Origin: Muricea muricata
Taxonomy: Eukaryota > Cnidaria > Anthozoa > Malacalcyonacea > Plexauridae
Length of the DNA stretch: 64,000 nt
Assembly (NCBI GenBank): GCA_963855995.1
Contig: OY979716.1
Location: 123,008,237 to 123,072,236, forward strand
Direction of reading: 5' to 3'
Program-made: the position numbers and the translations under genes
Notes under the pieces: generated by a model
Told to the model about the DNA's origin: nothing
Seen by the model: only the letters and a program-made list of their open reading frames with translations
Database searches by the model: none
Shown here: positions 33,300 to 44,908 of the stretch, in pieces
Numbering within the stretch: position 1 is the stretch's first letter
Layout: each line of letters starts with the position of its first letter

Positions 33300-36200
33300 G
33301 CCGTCGCCGACTAATTGCTAACGAGTAGACTAGTTACACTCTAGAGAATTGCTACTAAGTTACTTTACTCGCTACCTATTCCTGGATACATAGCCAGTGC
33401 CAAAACATTTTCCTGATGTATTTTTCAATTCAAACATAATACAATTAATTCTGAAGTATTTTTTTAACAAAATGGCTCAAAAATCAATTTTGCATCTCTG
33501 ATTCTCTGACCTATTACGACATTAACAAAATGTCGCATGAAAACAGTATTTTCAAAAGCCAAATGTGTTTGTAGAAAGCTGGAATTGCCATTTCCGAGAT
33601 ATGCTGTAAATTGTAAAAATTTCCCAGGGGGATGCCTTCACACGCTTCTAGACTACTCGACGTGCCTTTCAATTATGTAAATTACCACTCTCAAATATAC
33701 AGTTTAATTCAAACTTGTGTATAATTAATATGCACTTCGTATTCGGAATTATATTCATTTTATATTTGCTGAAATTATCAGCCGGAAAAGGATTACCACT
33801 CTCTCCTCCGCAGATTTCGAGAAAATACTCGATGATAGGAGCAAATACCCTACTATCCCTACATTCCATAAAAATGAGCCCAACTAAAGGAAGCCTCTGT
33901 GTAGGAGACAAGAGTGGTCTAAAATAACTGCATGCCAGGGCTCTTGAGTAATTGCCACAGTAAACCAAGGGAGGCATGGATGGTGCACACGTGTAGCGTG
34001 TTTTGCTTCTCACCACTGTGAAACCAAGTCAGCTGTGTACAACTGATATTGAATGTGAGTTGAGTTGTCATAGTTTATCTCTTGTGCTTTGAAGGTTTTT
34101 CTCCGGGTACATCTCCCTCTGTACAAACAACGCATATAGGATCAATAGAACTGTCAGTGTTACCCTCGTAAATAATTCACTTGCTAATTGTACTGTGAGG
34201 ACTCAGGAAATATCTACTTAATGTGAGCACATTTTTGCCATTGATCTTCTGAAACAATAATGGTCAAAGTGTTTATGATTTGTCGTTAATAGAAACAAGT
34301 TTTCTGAAGTGTCTTTTGTCAATTTCAATAATATAATTATTAATTTTTGTCCTTAATTGAAAATGTTATTCAGCCAATCAAAATACCTGATCAGAGAGTG
34401 CTTTTGTACAACTTAATATTGAAATTATAATAATGACAATGACTGATTGAGCATATTATAGAGTCCTGGGGTGATCGCAGGCTCAGATAATATATATGTG
34501 TAAATAAATACATGTACTATCCATAACAGAAAGCATCCCCCCAAATTTAAACTTGAATTGAAAACTATATCTAAAAAATAACCCATGATTCAGGCAGATA
34601 AACTGAGTTACAGGAGCCATGGACCCAGGTGCTTTAGTCCCAACCCTATATTGCTGAGATAAGTCTTAATATAGTACTAGATTTCTCTCAAAAATGTGTC
34701 AAATGCCGTTTCAGAGATCCACGTTTTAAAAAAGGTTAGGGGAGCATGACCCCAGAGCCTCCAGTTGGCCAATGTCTTTGGCACTTGAATATTTATTCCC
34801 CATCCCCTGTTTTAAATAACTTCTGTATATAGCTCCTGGTTACATTTGTGACAGAGGACATGTGGAAATGGCTTTCAGTCAGAAATCTGACAACTGAAAA
34901 CTATATACATAAAATCTGCAAACTCATTGCACAATGCATAAAAAAAACTACAAATAAATACACATATGTATATCAGTTTATATATTAACTAGTTTCATGA
35001 TTACTAAGATTTTAGTGCCATAATATATATTTTCAAATACTGTATTACCCCCAAAACCGCACACTTTATCATTTTCCTTTTAACAACATTTTCTGTTCCA
35101 GTTGAAACCATACATCATATAACCACAAAACTATAATAGGGCCCCCTTAAACTTGTCATGAAGGGCCTTGCTTGAAAAAGTTGATAATTTAAGTTCATAT
35201 TTGTCTCTGATTCTCTGATCACTTTTTCATCTCATAATCTAATTGTTAATTCACCCCTTCCCCTAATTTAAGCACTGTCAATACCTGCTTTACAATTATG
35301 CAATTGTTCTTTTCATGCAGGATGCAACAAACAAGTAAAGGATTGAAACTCAGAAATCTTGGAGCTACTGTAATATATACAAAAGACCATATACTGCATT
35401 TGTCATAGAGTAACCTGAGATCAGGTCTGTATTTTTCTTGTGTTGGTGATGGACAGATAAGGGAATTAGAGGCTTGAAAAGATGCTATGAAAAATCTGAG
35501 CAACGCTACACCAGGTTTTGGTTGTAATCCTCATTGGCTTATTTCTAGCAAGAGTACCGTTATCACATTTTATTGTTTTGTATAAATTGTTTTAATTGAT
35601 TAATTGTGGATAATAGCATATAGTAGTTGTACATATGATTAAATTGTTGTTGTTGTTGTAAACTGCACAAAATGGGCAGAAATTAGGACCAGATTATGCA
35701 GGGGTGGAAAATCCTGCAAACATGTACTAATAAAGATTATGTAAATTATTTCCAGCCATCTGCCATGACTCTTTCTATAAAACACATAGCCAATGTTAAA
35801 ACTTCCTGGCACTGGTGCAAGCTTTCCTGTGAGTGTCGCTCATGTGCTTGCCTACTTTCATCACCAGTGATGTCGCTAGGGAGGGGGAAATGATGAGGAT
35901 AAGCCCTCTAGTTATTTTAATAATTGATTTTGAGATTTTTCTAAACCTTAAGTGAAAAGTATGTTTTTTTAGATTATAAATAAACCTGCCTGAAAATGCT
36001 AAAAAGCATTTTAGGGATCCCAGAAAAAAAAAATTCTTGGGGGAGCATCCCCTCTCCTCTGGCAATGCCACTGATAATCACAGGTTAGGTCTCCCCATTC
36101 AATTGAGATATCCAGCTTATCGATAAATTTTGGTTTATGGATTTCAAGTGTTCAAGTGTATTTACATTTGTCTACTTGCTATACTTCTTTTTTACATGTG

Positions 36201-36521
36201 CCAGAACTGTTCTTGCCAATAATAACTGCAGAGCTGGATTAGTTTCGTTGAAATTAGAGAGTTCAGTGGATTTTGAAAATTGTTAATATAACAACCAAGA
36301 CTAGAAAGGTTGAAACTTGTGCGCCCGAGATTTACAAAATGTAATAAAAAATATATATAAAAGACGTCAAAATGCGCGCCCGATATCTACTGTAGCTGGC
36401 GCAGCACAAACTTTCCACTCTGGTAATCAAATATTGTGTAGAATGATATAAATAATTCTCAAACGTGCATACGCACAAAATATATGCTTACTAATAAAAT
36501 TACTGTGTTAGTCTGTTTCAC
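33300..36521 (-). other. Copy B AGGF1 intron 1
   Basis: Intron sequence collinear with 10,491-13,599. Includes a short TTG run (about five units) at 35,645-35,659 that is greatly expanded in unit C. No exon recognised. Confidence 0.5.
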
Positions 36522-36828
36522 CTGGACAAGATCTTGCAGTGTCAGTACAACAAACCGTCTCATCTTCAATTTGATTATTTTGATCATCAGCTTTCTCCTC
36601 CAGAATCTCATCCATTTTCACCATGGATTTTCACTTTACAAACATCATATTCGTGAAGTACTTGGTGTAAACTTGGTGTGTCGTTTGTGGCTTTCCCCCA
36701 ATGCAAATCATGCATATATACACCAAGTACTTCGCACTGAAATAGACGTTTTAATTTTATTACGTCAAGTAAAAATTTTAGACTAAAGGTTTTATATGTA
36801 AAATATGTTAGCCAAGGTGGGGAATGCT

Positions 36829-37077
36829 CACTCGATCCGAACGTTGTATCCCAATAAGAGTAGCTATCACAGTCACTGAAAAGCCCCTTCAGGGGAGTGT
36901 CAATAAAGTCAAATCAAATCAAAATTATTGTATCCAATATATTATTGGGATCAGTTAGGGTTAGGTTTAGGGCTGGGGTTTGGGTCAGGGTTCATTTCAT
37001 ATGTATGAAATGACAATTCCAATAAGTTAAACGTCGTCACCAATAATCTTATTGGGATACAACGTGCGGATCGGCTG
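36829..37077. mobile_element. hAT-type MITE with telomere-like interior, unit B
   Basis: 249 bp. Ends are CACTCGATCCGAACGTTGTA and its imperfect complement. Flanks GGAATGCT and GGAATTCT form an 8-bp duplication with one mismatch. Unit A (about 13,889) is uninterrupted. Bases 36,954-36,992 read as degenerate TTAGGG repeats. Confidence 0.8.
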
Positions 37078-37690
37078 GAATTCTGCGGAGGTTTTTTATG
37101 TGGAATGTGGTTGGAAATATCGGTTTACATTTTGCTCGATCTTTTTGCAGTTATAGGTCAACCTTGCTGCCTGAGATGTTGCCTCTGGCTACGAAATTGT
37201 GTCGTACTAATTTTGATTGGGGGAAATCCCCCCCCCCCCCCCTTCTAAAATTAAGGCTGTGAGCTAGCTAACAAGGATTGATCAATTGAGTAACGAGTAC
37301 AGAAACATTTGGTTGGAATCACTATAATGGTTAAAATTTATTCAATAATATCAATGTGTGTACTGCGATTTTGATTTGAGCAAAATAGAGATGAATGAGG
37401 ATATTTCAAGACTTTTTACTGTGTTCCATTGTTCGAATTTTCAATCGGTGAAATTTTGAGGGCATTACAAAATGTAAAAAGACTCTCCAACGCAAACAGC
37501 GCCACCCAAGTAATTGGTAAACATTGACAAAATTACAGTTTCATGGTCACTTGCAGTATTTATAACTCTTGCTAACCAACAAGATTTCTGTAATCTGATT
37601 CACTCAATCATAAATATTTTGGGGTTTCCGTACATTTTGGGGAGGCCTCTGGATTTTCCTCTAATACCATGAATAGTTACTACATATATA

Positions 37691-37945
37691 CAATCATTTT
37701 CAAAAGTGCTTGGGACACTAGCAATTTTTCATGAAAAATCAACGCACACCGTTGATATATCTATAAAATCCATATTTTCCCCTCCCCGCCTCCCCAATCA
37801 ATGTTGGTTTCCCAACCTCAACACCCTAACGCATAATATGTTATGCTAGGTGGGTCACAACATTGAGAAGGGGGCGCGAGGGAATGAATTATTTGTAAAA
37901 AATGAGAAATTTCCTCAAGTGTCCCAACACTTTTGAAAATGATTG
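37691..37945. mobile_element. TA-flanked MITE, unit B
   Basis: 255 bp with inverted ends CAATCATTTTCAAAAGTG, flanked by TA. Unit A has no insertion at about 14,880. Interior CAATGTTGG and C-rich/G-rich blocks resemble the elements at 14,177 and 57,953. Confidence 0.82.
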
Positions 37946-38037
37946 TAGTTGCACAAGCAAAGCTATGCAGTAAGCAAAAACAACTGACGAAGTCTTTTTT
38001 AAGCTATTATACCCCAAATTGCTCAATTGTATGCTAA

Positions 38038-38175
38038 TACTTCCTCTACCACTACCACTACCACTACCACTACCTTTTCCCGATTTTTAAGCAATTTGAT
38101 TGGTTAATCGTTTAGGTCCAGCACATCTGATTGGCTGAAAGGTAGATTAAGGTAGCGGTAGAGGTATTGGAATCC
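38038..38175. mobile_element. Small inverted-repeat element with CACTAC repeats, unit B
   Basis: Ends are ACTTCCTCTACCACTACC and GGTAGCGGTAGAGGTATT. It contains (CACTAC)n at 38,051-38,074 and two GATTGG...CTGATTGG stretches. Not present at the matching place in unit A (about 14,972). Confidence 0.6.
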
Positions 38176-38465
38176 AAATCTGAACCTCTCTAATGACAAG
38201 CCTTCGCCCAGGAGTTGCAGGGTCATCATGGCCATGATAGCATGAGAGCATGATGGTTTACACACAACGGAGAGGACTAGGTACGAGTCATCAACAAACT
38301 CATTGTATCTCGCCTCATCAGACTACGTCACTAGGAAGTGGTGCTATGCGCACGCAGATTAAGGCATCGAGCGATCATTTGCCCGCGTAATTTTTCGAGC
38401 GAGCGGTTGTATATGCTAACGAATCAGCAAAGATAAAAAATAGTTCCATAAAATAGCGAATGAAG

Positions 38466-38597
38466 ATGACTTCTTCTGAAGAGCTTGAAAGAACTCAATT
38501 GGACAACGATGTCGTGGGAACAGAAGAAAAGACAGCAGCCGAATCAATGCCTAAAGTGTTGCCTGGTTTGGCGAAGACCTTGGTGACTACATCATGA
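38466..38597 (+). CDS. Conserved 43-codon ORF, copy B
   Basis: Paralogue of 15,271-15,402, starting MTSSEELERTQLDNDVVGTE. Same length and stop. Substitutions only (for example D to G and G to A near the end). The upstream context AAAATAGCGAATGAAG is also kept. Family unknown. Confidence 0.45.
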   Translation: MTSSEELERTQLDNDVVGTEEKTAAESMPKVLPGLAKTLVTTS

Positions 38598-39169
38598 TCA
38601 ACAGCAATGCTTAGCATGGAAAAATCTATTAAGAGATTACGACCTTCGCGACTCAGAGGATTTCCAATCGAATATCACGTACCTTTTTACGTGTATAATG
38701 AATCACAGTATGGACTGTAGGCACAGGATACTCGAGTCGGAACCTTTGAAGTTCGCGTCCCCACGCATGTCGTATTACACATGTTCATTATGCTGATTCT
38801 GGCCAGTCAAATGCCTTTTTTAAGTTGTCAAGACACTGGCTCTTGTTGATTGTCATGCAGGTTTTCATGCTGATGTTGTTGGTTTGGACAGAGCGTTGTT
38901 GTTTGGACTATCATACAGATGGTATTGCGTGGTTGTTATTCTTGAGGAGACGTGCAGTAGGGGGTTCTGACTGTTTTTCATGTGTTCATACTGATGGTCT
39001 TCCACAGGAAAATTGAAAACAAAAAAGAACCAAGTTTTATGTAAAATGTTTATTAAACTACAGATAATAGATCTATCTATCACGTAAATTGATGCAATAC
39101 AAGATTGATATCAAGTAAAGACAACATAGTGGAAGTGAGATCATAATGCTACGCATGAGACATGACGGG

Positions 39170-39538
39170 TCAGGCACAGGCAATCCAGGAAAATTTAACC
39201 ATAGATATTCTGGTATCATCCCATGTTTTATACTTTAAAACGAAACTATGACTTTGAATGCCCTCGGCCGTTCCAGTAATTCGAAGGTTATAATTTTTGT
39301 CGACTTCAAGGCCTGCCAATGAAACGGTAACTTTTGGCCGGTAAAGAAAACGTCGCCGGAAATAGATTGGAAAACCTTCACTAGCACATGAATCAGGGTA
39401 ACAATCCTTTTTTTCCGTTCCCATCTGGCCTGAAAAAGAAAAGCAGGCAGTGGTAGATTCTGCGGAGTTGGATGGGGCAGCGTAAGCAACAGGTACAGGG
39501 TGTAGGGTAAGCAACGGTATGAAACTTGCTGGTTGTGG
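39170..39538 (-). CDS. H-type lectin domain exon, copy B
   Basis: Same 369-bp exon as copy A, intact, with RRFLYRPKVTVSLAGLEVD and ending VKFSWIACA. The upstream ATG used in copy A would run into a TGA here, so this exon is best read from the splice acceptor GTACGTTTCAG. The nearest upstream exon-like segment on the same strand is exon e of the nuclease-like gene (40,318-40,379), which ends in phase 0 and would join in frame. Confidence 0.78.
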   Translation of the reverse strand, partial: PQPASFIPLLTLHPVPVAYAAPSNSAESTTACFSFSGQMGTEKKDCYPDSCASEGFPIYFRRRFLYRPKVTVSLAGLEVDKNYNLRITGTAEGIQSHSFVLKYKTWDDTRISMVKFSWIACA

Positions 39539-40317
39539 CTGAAACGTACCGAGCTCTACTCAGAACAACACTGTCATTAATTGTATCATGTTGTGTTGTG
39601 TTACGCTACAACATTTAAGTCGATGTTGGTGACGATTGTTAACAAACGCTCTTTTTTTACATTTTGAGTACTATATCATCTATAGTATGTTGTGAAATAT
39701 CACTTACTGATTGCATGAATATGATTGGTATGCTCGTAAATGCATTAATATAAACCAGAATTTAAATTAAGATACAATGTCGAAATACAAAAAAATTGGA
39801 CCGATGTGCATGTACTCTCTCTAGCGTCTTGTACATATTAACGTCTTGTACATGTACGTCTGCATTTTTGTCGATGTACAATACAATAATTTAAAGAACA
39901 CTCCCCAAGGAGGCTTTTCAGTGATCATTACATGTGGTGTTGCAGATTAGTAAACATTATTGTAAGCAACATCTGCTTGCCATCATCTGTTTAAGAACGC
40001 TGGAACTAGCATTTGACTGCGAAGGAAGATAAAATTTATCGTTTGCCAGTTCGGAAAATAAATATTATTATTATGCATTGTACTATAGTCCTGTATTCTT
40101 ATTAGTTAAGAGCTTGCAGATTTTATGCATATTTCGGCGCAGACAAAATAAATCTCGTATATGTCAAGGTCAAATTTTGACCTTGACAGTCAAATAAATG
40201 TCGTATTTGTCATATCCATACGGTGCCCGCGTATCCTTTCAGCAGTATCTCGCATGAATTTCAAAAGGCCGTTATTTTTTTTTAAAAAAAGTTTAAAAAC
40301 TTGTTTTACACAAGTAC

Positions 40318-40933
40318 CTTTCTTGAGCTGTCTAACAGCTGCCAGAAAACACGTCTCCTGCTTGCCCTGTTTACTTGTTCTTAATGCTGGCGTCTGCATA
40401 TAATACGGCGCTGTAAAAAAGCAATTTAAGATTTAGAGAAAACAAATTATCGTACTATTTCATACACATCGATGAAACACACCTTGGCATTAGCGGTCTT
40501 TCCCGTTTTAATACATTGAGTTCTGCAAAATCAAAATTCGGTCATCCGTAGAAGTTTACTATTCTTGAGCTTTTTTCCCATATTTCAGATAAATATACTC
40601 GGAAGTGAAAAACAGGTATCTCGTCGTTGTACGATTCGGAATTGAACGGCGAATTGTACATGTCTACACTTTAATATTTGTTAGAACATCGTCAATATAC
40701 AAGTTGTATTTTTGTATTCTTATTTTAATACATACTTGATTTGGAACGAAATTCTAGCGGAGTTTTTCCCATTTGTTGTCCATCGTTTTTAGTTCTGTGT
40801 GAAAATTAAAAACAGGTACGCATATACTTCAAACAGTTTTGACTTAAGGTTATGAGAAAGTACACAAGTACCTTTCTTTAGCTGTCTAACAGCTGCCAGA
40901 AAACACGTCTCCTGCTTGCCCTGTTTACTTGTT
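40318..40933 (-). repeat. Duplicated 62-bp exon (e1, e2) in the nuclease-like gene
   Basis: The 62-bp segment at 40,318-40,379 recurs at 40,872-40,933 with the same AAG acceptor and AAAG|GTAC donor. The neighbouring words GTGTGTTTCATCGATGTGTA occur twice as well (near 40,470 and 41,060). Unit A shows one copy (21,454-21,515) and a fragment near 22,030. Local tandem duplication of exon plus flank. Confidence 0.7.
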
Positions 40934-42518
40934 CTTGGTGCTGGCGCGCGTCTACATATAAGTATGGCGCTGTAAAAAAAGAAATTTAAAATTTTGAGTC
41001 TGTGAAAAAAATTTTAAAATTTTGGAGAAAACAAAATGTCGTACTATTTCATACACATCGATGAAACACACCTTGAAAAGGCCGCTCGTCCGTCTCCAAA
41101 CCCCAAGCACCGAGCAAATTGGTCTTGGCCAGGTTGAATGCATTGGCCACATTCATCGGGCAAATATGAAATGGCGTTGTGTGCGCCCAGCCTGACCTCA
41201 CACAATCCTCTGCAAAAGAAAAGCGTTCCAGGAGCGTGGATCGTTCGCCAACACCCAAGCCTCGCACGTCCGCCAGCAGACGTCCGTATTGGTCCACATC
41301 AAATATGTCCAGTAGAAGGACACCAGCCTCTTCCGCCTCCATGTGAAGATTTTGACGCAGTCGTAACATCCTGGCTTCAAGCCACTGCCTACCTTGCTTA
41401 GCATAATGTTGATGGCATTCAGCCCCACCGCAGACCTATGCAAGTGGAAGAGAAGCTTCTTGTAACTAAGTTGCTTTGGTGAACGTGGTTGGGAAGAAAC
41501 GTTTACTTTTTACCTCTTGTGTGTCGTAGCGAATAATTCTGCACCTACGTACGGTATCAGGGAGTTGGTCGCGGGGCCCTATCTTCGCTTCCAATCTCTG
41601 CCAGAGCAGAGTAGAAAGAGCTTGATCTACTTCGACATCGCCTTCGACAAGCCAAACTGTGGAGCGGATAACTCGCAGTCCGCTTAAACCATCACCATCT
41701 CCAATACGATCAGCCGGTAAGGATGTTTCAAGACGTAATCTGTACCTTGGGAACAAGGATAAGTATACTTTCATTATTAAGCACTTTAAATAAATAGAAC
41801 CATTTTTACACAATCAGAATAATTGTATTACTTGTGCATCTCTGACTATGCCGCGAGGATGGAGTCTGGTAATGGCTCGTTGTCATCAATCAACTGCTCG
41901 CACGAACGGACGATGTCTCTCAACCCACCAGGACGGGACGCTGCGCCATAGGCGATCTTTAGCAGAGCCAAGCAGGGCATACGAAACACGTTCCAAAGTA
42001 AAAGAATATCAGCAGAGAGAATGGTTCCGAATCGCCTGTTCCACTCGGGATTCTCTCTGTTCTCATCTCTCATCTCTGCCAACCACCTGAGTTATGAAAA
42101 ATACATAAAGTATTAAAAAATGCTAGTGGTTTAAAAAATGGGAGTTTTTTTACTGAGTTTACACTAAATACCTTGAGACGTGTAAATGCCTTTGCGATGC
42201 AATGTAGTGGCACTGCTTGGCTACATTCAGATGGATAAGGAAGGACTGGGACTGCGGGTTAAGCGCAGTCATTTCGGACATGGACCAGAGGTGCCTGACA
42301 AGATCTTGTTCCAAGCATTTTGCACGTGGTTGGAGAACAATCCTTCCAATCTCCAACGTCAGCTGATCTTTCATGCTTCGAAAGGCCAACGCTCGCAGGT
42401 CCACCCGCTCACGTCTACGTTTTGGCCTTTGAAGAATAACAGGATCTCGCCTTCGCCGTCTTCTCCGCAAATTATGCTGCGGGACAACATGTTTCTGGAC
42501 ATAAACCAAGGGAAGCAT
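40318..42518 (-). CDS. Staphylococcal-nuclease-like (SNc/TNase) gene, copy B
   Basis: Exon model: a 42172-42518, b 41832-42086, c 41514-41745, d 41072-41435, e 40318-40379 (with a near copy at 40872-40933). Phases agree throughout. Exons c and d form an SNc-like domain: RCRIIRYDTQE matches the R-x-x-D-T-P-E active-site strand, VCGGAECHQHYAKQGRQWLE follows as in thermonucleases, and DVDQYGRLLADVRG holds the conserved Arg. Exon a is Arg-rich (RRRRRRR) and helical, function unknown. Exon b has a TAG at 41,846-41,848, eight codons before its donor (CAG in copy A), so this copy is also disrupted unless that reading is wrong. Its 5' end touches the unit junction at 42,500, so the true start may be lost. 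Introns argue against bacterial contamination. Confidence 0.62.
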
Positions 42519-43775
42519 GGCTGGTGCACACGTGTTTTGCTTCTCACCACTGTGAAACCAAGTCAGCTGTGTACAATTGATATTGCATGTGAGTTGAGTT
42601 GTCGTAGTTTATCTCTTGTGGGTATTGAGGGTTTTTCTCCAGGTACATCTCCCTCTGTACAAACAATGAATAAAGGACAACCGAGGGCCACTAGGTTATT
42701 AGTATCAATAATACTGTCAGTGTTACCCTCGTAAATAATTCACTTGCTAATTGTACTGTTAAGGCTTAGGAAATATCTACTTCATGTGAACACATTTTTG
42801 CCATTGACCTTCTGAAACAATAATGGTCAGAGTGTTTATGATTTGTCGTTAATAAAAACAAGATCTCTAAACTGTCTTTTGTCAACTTCAACAATATAAT
42901 CATTTATTTTTGTCCTTAATTCAATATGTTATTCAGCCAATCAAAATACCTGATCAGACAGTGATTTTGTTTAACATAATATTGAAATAATAATAACAAT
43001 GACTGATTGAGCATACTATAGAGTCTTGGCGTGATCGCAGGCTCGGATTCATAATATATGTAAAGAAATACATGTACTATCCATAACAGAAAGCATTCCC
43101 CCCACTGATCTAAATTACTTGATAAAGCTTCTGTCATGCATAATTGAAGCCAATGGCGGCCATATATTGGACTATCCCATATAAATTTGCATTATTTGGT
43201 ACTATTGAGGTAGTAGAAGAGGTTTTTACAGTTTTAGGTTATTGGTGGGAATGGATAAACATTGTGTGAATGAAATTTCTTTTACAAATAATTTCTGTTT
43301 CCTTTTAAACTTTCCTGTGAATAACGAATTGGGGATAGGCCAAGATGGCCGCCATGAGTTCATTATCAAGTGTTTTAAACCTTCTCAAAACCATTAGAAA
43401 AGTTGTGGCAAGCTGTCTTCGCAGTTAATATGGGAAAGACATTTCCGTGATAGTTTGGTTAGTTTTAATTTACACGTCGCGATTTGATTTGCAGAAATTT
43501 TGATCGATTTTAGTATATCATCTCACTATAAATATCCTGGCTTCAAAATTGGGTCACTGAATTCAAAAGGATGTTTTATCCAGTAATTCAGATCAGTGAT
43601 TCCCCCAAATTCAAACTTGAATTGAAAACTATATTTAAAAAATAACTTAAGATTCAGGCAGATAAACTGAGTTACCAGGTGCCATGGACCCAGGTGCTTA
43701 GGTCCCAACCCCATCAGATAAGCCTTAAACAAATATAGTACTAGATTTCTCTCAAAAATGTGTCAAATCCAGAAA
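42501..43775. repeat. Partial extra copy joining units B and C
   Basis: Matches unit B from about 33,960 to 34,715 (part of AGGF1 intron 1), then switches to the start of unit C in the words GTGTCAAATCCAGAAATCC. It is the junction scar between two tandem units. It carries its own hAT-type insertion at 43,103-43,598. No exon is expected here. Confidence 0.75.
43103..43598. mobile_element. hAT-type MITE with perfect 8-bp duplication
   Basis: 496 bp. Ends CACTGATCTAAATTACTTGA and its imperfect complement ending AGATCAGTG. Flanks are ATTCCCCC on both sides (43,095-43,102; 43,599-43,606). The paralogous site at about 34,533 is empty. No transposase. Confidence 0.88.
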
Positions 43776-44908
43776 TCCAGAAAACTATAGACTCACGGAA
43801 GAATATATTTGTTCAACCCTGTACTTACCGACCAAATGTAGTTCCCATACAAGTTATAATGTTTAAACTACCAAGAGTGAGTTTACCAGATTCCATCACA
43901 ATCGCTCTGATACAAGGAGGATATTCTTTCTCTTCAACCTCTTCATTACCGCTATCGTCATCACTATCATCTGGAATGTAATTTATTTCAGTGAACACAT
44001 TATATGCGTAATTACGTCATGATACGTGGTGCACACAAGAAATTCTGGTCTTTTTGTCACGGCTGAAAATCATAAGACATATTTAGTTTTAAATATTCAT
44101 TTATTGTGCTTGGAGCTGCCCAGCAATAAAAAACCAACAATTAACGTTTTAGTGTCGGTATTGCAGTCAAAATCTCATCGGATCGTTCAGGATGTGAATG
44201 AAACGTTCGGGTAGAGGTCGTTTGTCGGAAAGCTAGCAGTCATTTAGTACAAGCTACACGAAGACGGACCTTCGCTCGAAACGACAAATTTTGCCCAATA
44301 TATTGTTTCAGGTTGAGAATATGTTTGAACGTAAGCTCCAGTGTATTTGTAAGCTCAGTGTACCTTGTGGTTCCCTGTCGACCTGGTTCATTTCAACAAT
44401 CTCCCCATCCTCACTTCCAGACTCGACCAACTCGATTTCTTTGACCTCACGTTTCTCCGAACCTGAACGTTTTCTTCTCTTTTTTCCGCTGCCTTCATTT
44501 CTTTCCATCAAGACACTTTCACTCGAGGCTTGACTATTAGTGGCAACATCACTGCTCACAGCCACTTGCGAGAAGAATTCGTACGTTCCTTTTTCTTGAT
44601 TGTATTTATAATAAACGCCCGTGCGATAATCGTAGTATAATCTGGTGTTCTTAAAAACAAAGAAAATAGAATTGCGTTAGCACCACTGACCGATAAGTAA
44701 AAACTGGTTAATGTTCTAGAGACATCGTATTCCGTGACTATGGTGAAATTTTGACTCACTTGTTGCCAACAGCTTAAATATCGAGGAGGGATTTACGCCA
44801 TATGAAGACAATTATTCGCTGAGACTCGGTGATTTTCAGGGAATATTCACATCGACTTAATCTCAGCGAACATTCGCCGATAAGTACCTCGCCTTCTGGG
44901 AATAACTT

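Larger units (their letters stand above)
29489..36615 (-). pseudogene. AGGF1: AGGF1 copy B (exons 1-5 only, stop in exon 2)
   Basis: Exons: 36522-36615 (MDEILEEKADDQ start), 32337-32645, 31578-31618, 31116-31148, 29489-29545. Splice sites are conserved. Exon 2 has an in-frame TGA (plus-strand TCA at 32,617-32,619) replacing the Leu codon after LEKQV, 38 codons from the start. OCRE and FHA exons are absent because unit B begins inside intron 5. A truncated N-terminal peptide is the most that could be made. Probably a pseudogene. Confidence 0.82.
24349..42500. repeat. Segmental duplication unit B
   Basis: Begins with sequence matching unit A from about 4,730, so it lacks the OCRE and FHA exons of AGGF1. 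It continues through AGGF1 exons 5 to 1, the small ORF (38,466), the lectin exon (39,170) and the nuclease-like gene, ending near 42,500 at a shared stretch around AAACCAAGGGA. It is interrupted at 25,097-29,069 by sequence absent from A and C, which includes a LINE. Private insertions are at 36,829-37,077, 37,691-37,945 and 38,038-38,175. Confidence 0.9.

Noticed and set aside
33669..34016. 115-codon minus-strand frame
   Set aside because: Not maintained in A (10,900-11,280) or C (57,440-57,830); inside intron 1, no domain.
35246..35503. Minus-strand frame shared with 59,835-60,029
   Set aside because: Frame and ends differ between units and it breaks in unit A; best read as intron 1 sequence.
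36954..36992. Possible chromosome end or telomere
   Set aside because: Short degenerate tract wholly inside a bounded hAT MITE with normal sequence on both sides.
40318..42518. Bacterial or phage contamination because of the thermonuclease-like domain
   Set aside because: Coding parts are split by introns with consistent phases and the gene lies inside duplicated eukaryotic sequence.
42186..42734. Open frame of 182 codons on the plus strand
   Set aside because: Antisense to exon a of the nuclease-like gene; it crosses the B/C junction and matches nothing I recognise.
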